In this document: in pieces, positions 23,746 through 31,014 of the stretch
Layout: each line of letters begins with the position of its first letter
Position numbering within the stretch: position 1 is the first letter of the stretch
From: UBA2357 sp041916775
GTDB lineage: Bacteria; Pseudomonadota; Gammaproteobacteria; Burkholderiales; Rhodocyclaceae
Length of the DNA stretch: 64,000 bases
Reading direction: 5' to 3'
NCBI GenBank assembly: GCA_041916775.1
Contig: JAYRYZ010000025.1
Coordinates: forward strand, 1 to 64,000
Program-made: the position numbers and the translations under genes
The notes under the pieces: model-generated
The model's database searches: none
The model's input: the letters and a program-made list of their open reading frames with translations, nothing else
Told to the model about the DNA's origin: nothing

Positions 23746-24411
23746 TCAGAAGCGGTAGCCGATGCCGACCATGTAGACCCACGGGTCGATGTCCACATTC
23801 ACACGGACGTCGCTGCCAGCGAGCTTCGCCGTCGCCTTGGTGTCGATGTCGATGTTCCAGATTGCCGCATTGATCGAGAGGCGATCGGTGATCTTCCAGT
23901 CGAGCCCGGCTTCGAAGGCAAGGCCCAGCGAGTTCTTGAGCTTGAGCCCCGAGAAGCCCTGGGCCTTGCGCTCACCCGTCAGCTCCTCGCTGAAGAAGAC
24001 CGTGTAGTTGAGGCCGACGCCGAAATAGGGCTGCACGTCCGAGGACTTGTCGAGCGGGAAGTACTGCAAGGTGAGCGTCGGCGGCAGGTGCTTGGTTTCG
24101 GCAAACTTGCCGTCGAGCGCGCCAAGGCCCTTGAGCCCGATGCTGTGCTTGAACGGAGTGGCTGCCAGCAGACCGACGCCGAGGTTGTCGCTCAGCATGT
24201 AGCTCAGGGTCAGGCCGAGCTGGGTATTGTTGTTGACCGTGGCGCCGCCGCCGATGCCGGCACCATCCACCATGATCTGGGAGCTGCTCTCGTCCGGAGC
24301 GACGGTGACGGCGCCGACACGCAGGATGATGTCTCCCGCCTCATGCGCATGTACCGACCCGGAACACAGAACCACTGCGGACGCCGCTGCAATCGCCAAT
24401 GCCTTGCTCAT
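23746..24411 (-). CDS. ompW: OmpW family outer membrane protein
   Basis: A 221-residue eight-stranded outer-membrane beta-barrel. It has a signal peptide cleaved near AHA (residues 1-22). The mature N-terminus HEAGDIILRVGAVTVAPDES is typical of OmpW, and further family features are LGLTLSYMLSDNLGVGLLAATPFKHSI, the LPPTLTLQYFP segment, YFGVGLNYT and a C-terminal aromatic residue (VGIGYRF) for BAM recognition. OmpW forms a hydrophobic channel for small apolar compounds and is often stress- or oxygen-regulated. It is transcribed alone between prfB and recJ. No clear FNR site was found upstream. Confidence 0.93.
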   Translation of the reverse strand: MSKALAIAAASAVVLCSGSVHAHEAGDIILRVGAVTVAPDESSSQIMVDGAGIGGGATVNNNTQLGLTLSYMLSDNLGVGLLAATPFKHSIGLKGLGALDGKFAETKHLPPTLTLQYFPLDKSSDVQPYFGVGLNYTVFFSEELTGERKAQGFSGLKLKNSLGLAFEAGLDWKITDRLSINAAIWNIDIDTKATAKLAGSDVRVNVDIDPWVYMVGIGYRF

Positions 24412-24527
24412 ATCGCTTCCCTCTCGCCTATGGTTGAAAAATCAGCGGCGATGGTATCGATTATGCAAAACGGGATCCTGATCCAGGTCAACAAGTCTCG
24501 AAATGTTTCAGGCGCTCACACGCGCAG

Positions 24528-26222
24528 TCAGGTCGGGTCGAGGTGCTCCAGCATCAGCTGCAGGCTGGTGACGCCGTTGTACTCGTTGGGGGCGAGCCGG
24601 TAGGCGGCATGGATGTTGGCCGGCACCGCGGTGGAGGGCGCGTTGAACTGAATCGCGTCGAACTGCTGGCCCTGGCGAGAAAGGCGCAGCTTGAGGTGGC
24701 GGTCCTTCAGGAGGCGCTGGTTCTCGACCAGGAAGTGGTCGTCGAAGAGCGGTGCGGGGAAGCCCTGGCCCCAGATGTCCTGTTCGATGAGCCGCGCCGA
24801 ATCCAGGCTCATCCAGCCCGATTCGAGGGTACCGTCGGTGTCGATGCGGTGGGCGAGGTCGGCCGGTGTGGCGAGGGCCTGGATGGTTTCCTCGAACACC
24901 GCCTGGAAGCGCGCATAGTCTGGCTCGCGGATCGTCAGGCCGGCCGCCATCGCGTGGCCGCCGAAGCGCAGGATCAGGTCGGGGTGCTGCTTGCTCACCA
25001 GGTCGAGCGCGTCGCGCAGATGCACGCCTGCGATCGAGCGGCCCGAGCCCTTGAGCTCGCCCGCGTCGCCGCGCGCGAAGGCGACGACCGGGCGATGCAG
25101 GCGCTCCTTGATGCGACCGGCGACGATGCCGATCACGCCCTGATGCCAGTCCGGCTCGAACAGCGCCACGCTCGCGGTCTGGCCCGGGTCGAAGCCGGCG
25201 AGCCGCTCCAGCGCGGTCTCCTGCATGCCCTGCTCGATGCTGCGCCGCTCGCGGTTGAGGCGGTCGAGGTCCTGCGCGATGTTGAGCGCGCGGCCCGGGT
25301 CGTCGGTGATCAGGCACTCGATGCCGAGGCTCATGTCCGATAGCCGCCCGGCGGCGTTGAGGCGCGGCCCGAGGGCGAAGCCGAGGTCGAAGGTGCTGGC
25401 GCGCGCAGCCTCCCGACCCGCCGCGGCGAAGAGCGCGCGGATGCCGGGCTGCATGCGGTTCGCGCGCATGCGCGCGAGGCCTTGCGAGACCAGGATGCGG
25501 TTGTTGTGGTCGAGCTTCACGACGTCCGCCACCGTGCCGAGCGCCACCAGATCCAGGAGCTCGGCGAGGTTGGGCTCGCTGCGGCCGGCAAAGGCGCCGC
25601 GCTCGCGCAGTTCGGCGCGCAGCGCGAGCATGGTGTAGAACATCACCCCGACACCGGCGAGCGCCTTGCTCGGGAAGTCGCAGCCGGGCTGGTTGGGGTT
25701 CACGATCACGTCGGCCTCGGGCAGGGTGTCGCCGGGCAGGTGGTGGTCGGTGATGAGCGTGGCCATGCCGTAGCTGCGCGCCGCCGCCACGCCCTCGACA
25801 CTGGCGATGCCGTTATCGACCGTGATCAGCACGTCCGGCTCCATGCGCGCCGCGAGCTCGACGATCGCAGGCGTGAGCCCGTAGCCGTACTCGAAGCGGT
25901 TGGGCACGAGGTAGCCGACGTCCGCACCGAAGGCGCGCAGCGCGCGCACGCCGACCGCACAGGCGGTGGCGCCGTCGCAGTCGTAGTCGGCGACGATGAC
26001 CATGCGCGCGCCGGCCTCGATCGCGTCCGCCAGGAGCTCTGCGGCGGCGTGCGTGCCGGTGAGCGCCGCCGGCGGCAGCAGGTGCTTGAGCGCGTAGTCG
26101 AGCTCGGATGGGTGGCTCACGCCGCGTGCGGCGTAGATGCGCGCGAGCAGCGGATGCACGCGCGCGTCGATCAGGGTCTGCACCGCGCGCGGCGCGGCCT
26201 TGCGGGAATGGATGGTCGTCAT
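24528..26222 (-). CDS. recJ: single-stranded-DNA-specific exonuclease RecJ
   Basis: A 564-residue 5'-3' ssDNA exonuclease for recombination and mismatch/base repair. DHH-family motifs are present: DYDCDG (79-84), TVDNGIA, and TDHHLPG with the paired VNPNQPGC and GVGVMFYTMLAL. The DHHA1 part has GGHAMAAGLTI, followed by the C-terminal OB fold. The length matches RecJ (about 560-580). It starts at 26222, overlapping the RpfE-type stop by 4 nt (ATGA), so the two are translationally coupled. This recJ/RpfE-type/prfB neighbourhood is a known proteobacterial arrangement. The active site appears intact. Confidence 0.96.
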   Translation of the reverse strand: MTTIHSRKAAPRAVQTLIDARVHPLLARIYAARGVSHPSELDYALKHLLPPAALTGTHAAAELLADAIEAGARMVIVADYDCDGATACAVGVRALRAFGADVGYLVPNRFEYGYGLTPAIVELAARMEPDVLITVDNGIASVEGVAAARSYGMATLITDHHLPGDTLPEADVIVNPNQPGCDFPSKALAGVGVMFYTMLALRAELRERGAFAGRSEPNLAELLDLVALGTVADVVKLDHNNRILVSQGLARMRANRMQPGIRALFAAAGREAARASTFDLGFALGPRLNAAGRLSDMSLGIECLITDDPGRALNIAQDLDRLNRERRSIEQGMQETALERLAGFDPGQTASVALFEPDWHQGVIGIVAGRIKERLHRPVVAFARGDAGELKGSGRSIAGVHLRDALDLVSKQHPDLILRFGGHAMAAGLTIREPDYARFQAVFEETIQALATPADLAHRIDTDGTLESGWMSLDSARLIEQDIWGQGFPAPLFDDHFLVENQRLLKDRHLKLRLSRQGQQFDAIQFNAPSTAVPANIHAAYRLAPNEYNGVTSLQLMLEHLDPT

Positions 26223-27283
26223 CGTGGGGCGGGGCCCTTGGTGGGCATGTTCTCGGGCATTGTCGCCTGCGGCAGGCAGCTCTCGAGCGTGGCCGGGCGG
26301 CGCCAGAACTTCCAGAAATCGCCTGCCGAGAGGCGAAGTTCCAGGCTCGCGCGGTCACCCGGGGCAAGAAGGCGCAGCGCCCTGCAGCGACGCGCCTTCA
26401 GCGCGCTGGCGAGCGGCGCGAACCACTGCCTCTCCAGCGCCGCGAGCGCGCCGCGCCAGGCGTCGAGATCGAGCGCGAGGCTGGGTTTGAGCAGGGTGTC
26501 GATGACCACCAGCGCATCTGCCTGCGGCAGCGCATCCGCGGCGCCCAGCGGCACGCCGAGCGTGCGCGCGAGGCCGCGGGTGACGAGATCTTGCGTCAGC
26601 ACCTGGTTGGGCAGGCGCAGCGACGAAGGCAGCACGTCGCCGTCGCCCCAGAGCCAGACACTGTTCACCGGCCGCTCACCCGCCGCCTCGCGCGCCTGGT
26701 TGAGCGGATCGTTGTGGAGCAGCACCTGTACCTCATTCACGAGCCGCTGCCATTCCCGGCAGTCCTCGCCTTCGGGCATGAAGTGCGACACCGGCCGTCC
26801 GGTGACGTCGTCGAGCGGGAAGAAGGCGGTGCGCGGTGCGTTCGCGAGCTTCAGATACCAGCGCTCGGGTGCGGCGACCTCGAAGCCGAGGATGTTCGCG
26901 TCGAGCGGCTTGAAGAAGTGTTCCAGCGTGGCCGCCAATGTGCGCGCCTCGGCAAGGCCGAGCGCATCGCCCGGCAGCGGGGTGAGCAGCAGGTGCTCGC
27001 GCGCAAAGTGAAGGTTCACCGGGTCGGCGCACAGGTAGTGTGCGTGCGCGTCGGGCGGCGGCAGTGCGTCCTCGCCTGCGCGCCGCAGCCGCGCGAGCGG
27101 CAGGCGCCCGGCGGGCAGGCCGAAGGCCTCGGAAAGCCACGCCTCCTGTGCCACGCGCCCGAGGCGAGCGACTTGCCCCTGTCCGAGCAGCCTCTCCAGC
27201 CCGGGCAGCGGCAGGCCGGTGCTCGGGCTGCGCGCACCGGGGTTTGGCCAGATCAGGCCGGGGATGAGCAGTTCGATACGCAT
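26219..27283 (-). CDS. RpfE-type regulatory protein (phosphoglycerate-mutase-related)
   Basis: A 354-residue protein upstream of and coupled to recJ. It resembles the uncharacterised RpfE-type proteins (named after the Xanthomonas rpf cluster, where the gene is also next to recJ). Conserved-looking segments are IPGLIWPNPG near the N-terminus, PVNLHFAREHLLLTPLPGDALGL, WYLKLANAP, WQRLVNEVQVLLHNDPLN, NSVWLWGDGD and FWKFWRRP at the end. These proteins show distant similarity to cofactor-independent phosphoglycerate mutases, but the catalytic metal-binding set is not evident, so enzymatic activity is doubtful. Start ATG at 27283 encodes MRIELLIPGL. Confidence 0.7.
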   Translation of the reverse strand: MRIELLIPGLIWPNPGARSPSTGLPLPGLERLLGQGQVARLGRVAQEAWLSEAFGLPAGRLPLARLRRAGEDALPPPDAHAHYLCADPVNLHFAREHLLLTPLPGDALGLAEARTLAATLEHFFKPLDANILGFEVAAPERWYLKLANAPRTAFFPLDDVTGRPVSHFMPEGEDCREWQRLVNEVQVLLHNDPLNQAREAAGERPVNSVWLWGDGDVLPSSLRLPNQVLTQDLVTRGLARTLGVPLGAADALPQADALVVIDTLLKPSLALDLDAWRGALAALERQWFAPLASALKARRCRALRLLAPGDRASLELRLSAGDFWKFWRRPATLESCLPQATMPENMPTKGPAPR

Positions 27284-27446
27284 GCGCTGCGACGAGACGT
27301 CCAGATTGCCGGGAAGGGCGGCAGTCTACCAGTCAGTCACGCGGCTCGGCGGCGGATCTTCGGCGGTCCCCGGAAAGGCCGCACTGCCGCACCGCCGCAG
27401 TGTGCTGCTTGCCTCCAGGCGCGATCCGCGGGCGATACAGCGGCGA

Positions 27447-28841
27447 TCAATACGCGTTGCGGTCCTTGAACACCACCAGCACGGTCTTGATGATGATCCA
27501 CAGATCCAGGCTCAGCGACCAGCTGCGCAGGTACTCCAGGTCGAACTCGATGCGCTTTTCCATCTTGTCGATGGTGTCGGTCTCGCCGCGGTAGCCATTC
27601 ACCTGCGCCCAGCCGGTGATGCCCGGCTTGACCTTGTGGCGCACCATGTAACCCTTGATGAGCTTGCGGTAGGTCTCGTTGTGGGCCACCGCATGCGGGC
27701 GCGGGCCGACGATGCTCATGCGCCCTTGCAGCACGTTGATGAACTGCGGCAACTCGTCCAGCGAGGTCTTGCGGATGAAGGCGCCGAAGGGCGTGATGCG
27801 CGCGTCGTTGCGCGTCGCCTGCTTCACCACGTCGCCGTTGTCGGTGGTGGTCATGGAGCGGAACTTGTAGACCAGGATCTCCTTGCCGTCCAGGCCGTAG
27901 CGGCGCTGCTTGAAGATCACCGGCCCGGGCGAGGAGCGCTTCACGCCGATCGCCAGCGCCAGCAGCAGCGGCGCAAGCAGCACCAGGATCACGCTGGAAA
28001 GCACGATGTCGCTGAGCCGCTTGATCATGCCCGCCAGGCCGGTGAAGGGCGTGTCGCACACCGTCACCACCGGGATGCCGCCCACGTCGTCCATCCGGCC
28101 CTGGATCAGATCGGTCACGAAGATGTCCGGCACGAACAGGATGGACGCGGTGGTGTCCTTCAGGTCGTCGAGCAGCGCCAGGATGCGCGGCTGGGTGGCC
28201 ATCGGCAGCGCAAGGTAGATCGTGTCGATGTGGTTTTCCTTGACGAAGCCAGCGAGGTCGGCGAGCCGTCCGAGCACGGGTACCGAATCCGGGGTGTGCG
28301 CACGCTCGCCGCTTCGGTCATCGAAGAAGGCGACGATGCGTGTACCCACATACGGATTGTCACGCGTCTGCGCGAGTAGCCGCAGGCTCACGTCGTTCAC
28401 GCCTGCGACCACCGCCATGCTCTGGTTCTGCTTCATCGCCACCACCTGCGGCAGCGCCCGACGCATCAGGAAGTGCGCGAGCAGCAGTGCAAGCGGCGTC
28501 GTCGCACCCCATGCAACCAGCATGCCCTGGGGGAACAGCTGCATGTAGCGGGTGACGTAACCGAAGATGCCCAGGGTGACGACGAACAGCAGCCAGTTCG
28601 TCATCACCTTGCGCACCACCCGGCGCGGGCGCTCGTGAACGCTCACATTGCCCGGGAAGCTCAGCACGAAGGCCAGCACGGCCAGGATGATCAACGACGG
28701 CGAAACGCGCTGGCCGAAGACGGCAGCGCACACCATCAGCACCGCGACGATGACGATGGGGTCGAGAAAGGCTCCAACCAGGCCGGGTAGCGTGAAGCTC
28801 GGTCTGACGAAACTGTTGGGTCGGTCCAGTGCCCCAAGCAT
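27447..28841 (-). CDS. undecaprenyl-phosphate glucose phosphotransferase (priming glycosyltransferase)
   Basis: A 464-residue WbaP/WcaJ/EpsB-type protein that starts repeat-unit synthesis by transferring glucose-1-phosphate to undecaprenyl phosphate. It has four N-terminal membrane helices (about 20-130), a CoA-binding-like/flavodoxin-type middle domain, a fifth hydrophobic segment near 275-300, and the conserved sugar-transferase domain: KRSSPGPVIFKQRRYGLDGKEILVYKFRSM, LRKTSLDELPQ-like KTSLDELPQFINVLQGRMSIVGPRP, and VKPGITGWAQVNGYRGET. ATG at 28841 is chosen because a GAGG lies upstream; ATG at 28877 is possible. It is transcribed divergently from the rest of the exopolysaccharide locus. Confidence 0.92.
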   Translation of the reverse strand: MLGALDRPNSFVRPSFTLPGLVGAFLDPIVIVAVLMVCAAVFGQRVSPSLIILAVLAFVLSFPGNVSVHERPRRVVRKVMTNWLLFVVTLGIFGYVTRYMQLFPQGMLVAWGATTPLALLLAHFLMRRALPQVVAMKQNQSMAVVAGVNDVSLRLLAQTRDNPYVGTRIVAFFDDRSGERAHTPDSVPVLGRLADLAGFVKENHIDTIYLALPMATQPRILALLDDLKDTTASILFVPDIFVTDLIQGRMDDVGGIPVVTVCDTPFTGLAGMIKRLSDIVLSSVILVLLAPLLLALAIGVKRSSPGPVIFKQRRYGLDGKEILVYKFRSMTTTDNGDVVKQATRNDARITPFGAFIRKTSLDELPQFINVLQGRMSIVGPRPHAVAHNETYRKLIKGYMVRHKVKPGITGWAQVNGYRGETDTIDKMEKRIEFDLEYLRSWSLSLDLWIIIKTVLVVFKDRNAY

Positions 28842-29255
28842 GATCCTGTGTACCTCAATATTGCTGTAATGCAGCATCCAACAAAATATAGCACCCGATC
28901 ATGTCAGTTCAGATGAATTGTTGTCGTGATTTGCATCTTGGCAACATTGGTGGGTATCTGTCGATTTGCTGATGCGATAAAAGAAATGTTATGGAACAGC
29001 TAATTAGCGGCGTTTGATGCAATTGGATGCACAAATTTGGGTATTTCATGCGCATCACGATGGTGCGCGGTTATGTTGGATTTGGCATAATGCGATACGA
29101 CAAAGTCGTGCAAAAGTATGACTAAAGGCTTAGATGTTGCTTTGCAATGCGTTGCGTTTCAATCGTTTGCCATGCACCGCAGCTTAGCCATGACGGTTTG
29201 GCCCGATCCTTGCACTGCGTTGTTTGGGTCCATCCGGTAACAGGGAGAAGTCACG
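28842..29255. other. AT-rich divergent regulatory region of the exopolysaccharide locus
   Basis: About 410 bases without a gene, clearly more AT-rich than the flanking coding DNA. It carries divergent control signals: a sigma-54-type promoter toward the plus-strand genes (29199-29214) and an unresolved promoter for the priming transferase on the minus strand. An imperfect palindrome, GCGCA near 29050 and TGCGC near 29064, lies about 140 bp upstream of the sigma-54 element, a typical distance for an enhancer-binding regulator. That reading is inference. Confidence 0.5.
29199..29214 (+). promoter_or_regulatory. sigma-54 (-24/-12) promoter
   Basis: TGGCCCGATCCTTGCA matches the RpoN consensus TGGCACG-N4-TTGCA with one mismatch, with GG and GC exactly 12 bp apart. 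It is located 42 bases before the small secreted protein gene. PEP-CTERM/EPS loci in related floc-forming bacteria are known to be RpoN-dependent through the PrsK/PrsR system, consistent with this call. Confidence 0.72.
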
Positions 29256-29615
29256 ATGATCAAGAAGTGCGCAACGCCGCTTGCAGCGGCCCTCCTGTTA
29301 TTTGCATCGGCGGGCGGGGTGCGGGCCGCTGATGCGATCGCGCAGCTGGACGTGACACGCACGCTGGCGGGCACGCTTCAGCCACAGGTTTCGACAGGTG
29401 GCTCGGGCGTCATGGCGCAGCCGCAGACAGGCATGCTCGGCCTGAATCGCGCGAACGGCAGCGCCTACATCCTGCCGGTGAGGTCGGGCGAGCACGCCGC
29501 TGGCGCGTCGAACGAGGCGCAAGCCACCGCAAGCGGCGAGTCGGAGCACGGCGCGCTGATTCTTGCCGGGCTGATGATGGTCGGCGTGGTGGTCAGCAAA
29601 CGGCTGATGCGCTGA
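29256..29615 (+). CDS. small secreted protein with C-terminal membrane anchor, head of exopolysaccharide operon
   Basis: A 119-residue protein of unknown family. It has a signal peptide (about residues 1-24, ending GVRA), then a small Gly/Ala/Gln-rich exported domain, and near the C-terminus a hydrophobic helix (ALILAGLMMVGVVVS) with a basic end (KRLMR). The tail layout (small polar segment, helix, Arg/Lys cluster) resembles sortase-like C-terminal signals, but no PEP or IPTL motif precedes it. It is the first gene after the sigma-54-type promoter and has a good ribosome site (AGGGAGAA). It could be a matrix or assembly factor. Function unknown. Confidence 0.6.
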   Translation: MIKKCATPLAAALLLFASAGGVRAADAIAQLDVTRTLAGTLQPQVSTGGSGVMAQPQTGMLGLNRANGSAYILPVRSGEHAAGASNEAQATASGESEHGALILAGLMMVGVVVSKRLMR

Positions 29616-29757
29616 GTGGTGACGACGGCAGGCACATTCCAGGGGCCGTGCCGGCGAGGGCGTTGGATTCAACCTATTTTTTCCCGGATGTGGATCAATC
29701 GTGCAACATCAAATTCAGCTTCATCAGTGCGGCTCCGACGGTGAGGGGGCGCCCGTG

Positions 29758-30930
29758 ATGACCTTGTCCCGCGCGTTGCTGGCCGCCGCCGTCGCGTCAG
29801 CCGCCATCGCTCTGTCGGGTTGTGCGATCGCGCCAGGGAGCAGCGCACGCGACATGACCGCCGAATCGGCCACTCTCCTGCCGACACGGCAGGGCGACGA
29901 TATGGTGCCGGCCAACGTCAAGGTTCGCCCGATCAGCGCCAACCTGATCATCGAGCAGGAGCGCGCGCAGCGCGGCGAGGCACCGCAGGTGGAGCGGGCC
30001 GCGACGGCGCAGCCGCGGCCGGTGGATCCCAACCTGCAGCACCTGGACTACAAGCTCGGCCCGGGCGACATCATCAGCGTCACCGTGTGGGATCACCCCG
30101 AGCTGACGATCCCCGCCGGTTCGTACCGCTCCGCGGAGCTCGCCGGCACGCTCGTCGGCGAGGACGGCAACATCTTCTATCCCTACGCCGGGGTGCTCAA
30201 GGCCGCCGGCCTGACGGTGCGCGAGGTGCGCGATCAGCTCGCGAAGAAGCTCGCGAGCTACATCGAGAAAGTGCAGCTCGACGTGCGTGTGGTGTCCTTT
30301 CGCAGCAAGCGCGTGTATGTCGTCGGCGAGGTGAACAAGCCCGGCCTGCAGCCGATAGACGACATCCCGATGACGATGCTGGAGGCGGTGAACCGCGCCG
30401 GCGGCTTCTCTGCCGAGGCCGACCACAGCAACGTGCTGCTCACCCGCCGCGGCGAGACCTTCCGCGTCGACCTTCAGGCCCTTTACGAGCAGGGGCAGAC
30501 GGCCGAGAACATCCGCCTGGAATCCGGGGATATCGTCAACGTGCCCGATCGCCAGCAGAACAAGGTGTTCGTGCTGGGCGAGGTGCAGAGGCCGGGCGGC
30601 TTCGTGATGAACAAGCGCCGCATCACCCTCGCCGAAGCCTTGGGAGAGGCCGGCTTCGCCAACCAGCTCACCGCCAACCCGGGCTTCATCTTCGTGATGC
30701 GCGGCACCGTCGATGCGCCGGAGATCTACCACCTCGACGCGCGCTCGCCGGATGCGCTCATCCTCGCCGACCGCTTCCCGCTGCGCCCGCGCGACATCGT
30801 CTATGTGGATGTGGCCGAGGTGGTGCGCTGGAACCGCGTGATCACCAACATCCTCCCGACCGCCACGCTGCTCAACACCGTCAGCCAGGTGCAGTACCCG
30901 CTCTTCAACGGGCGGCAAGGGCAGCCCTGA
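29758..30930 (+). CDS. Wza-like polysaccharide export lipoprotein (EpsE type)
   Basis: A 390-residue outer-membrane polysaccharide export protein. It is a lipoprotein with signal MTLSRALLAAAVASAAIALSGC, whose LSGC lipobox gives the acylated Cys. Next come the Poly_export (PES) domain, starting YKLGPGDIISVTVWDHPELT, and SLBB repeats: one starting RVYVVGEVNKPGLQPI and another KVFVLGEVQRPGGFVMNKRRITLAEALGEAGF. The C-terminus RWNRVITNILPT would form the membrane-spanning helix of the exit channel. Start ATG at 29758 is preceded by GAGGGGG. It works with the downstream Wzc-like kinase. A strong hairpin follows the stop. Confidence 0.92.
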   Translation: MTLSRALLAAAVASAAIALSGCAIAPGSSARDMTAESATLLPTRQGDDMVPANVKVRPISANLIIEQERAQRGEAPQVERAATAQPRPVDPNLQHLDYKLGPGDIISVTVWDHPELTIPAGSYRSAELAGTLVGEDGNIFYPYAGVLKAAGLTVREVRDQLAKKLASYIEKVQLDVRVVSFRSKRVYVVGEVNKPGLQPIDDIPMTMLEAVNRAGGFSAEADHSNVLLTRRGETFRVDLQALYEQGQTAENIRLESGDIVNVPDRQQNKVFVLGEVQRPGGFVMNKRRITLAEALGEAGFANQLTANPGFIFVMRGTVDAPEIYHLDARSPDALILADRFPLRPRDIVYVDVAEVVRWNRVITNILPTATLLNTVSQVQYPLFNGRQGQP

Positions 30931-30940
30931 TCACACCCAC

Positions 30941-30960
30941 GGGCCGGCACGCGCCGGCCC
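30941..30960. repeat. strong hairpin between exporter and kinase genes
   Basis: GGGCCGGC (30941-30948) and GCCGGCCC (30953-30960) form a perfect 8-bp GC stem with an ACGC loop, 10 nt after the exporter stop. No T-run follows, so it is more likely an mRNA-stabilising or attenuating element than a full terminator within the operon. Confidence 0.5.
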
Positions 30961-31014
30961 AGCCGCCGGATACACCGGACGGAACACGCTCAAGCAGGCT
31001 TTACCGGACCACGC

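Noticed and set aside
24420..24460. possible FNR box upstream of ompW (TTGAAAAATCAG)
   Set aside because: Half-site spacing is 4 instead of the required 6 between TTGA and TCAA and the second half is imperfect.
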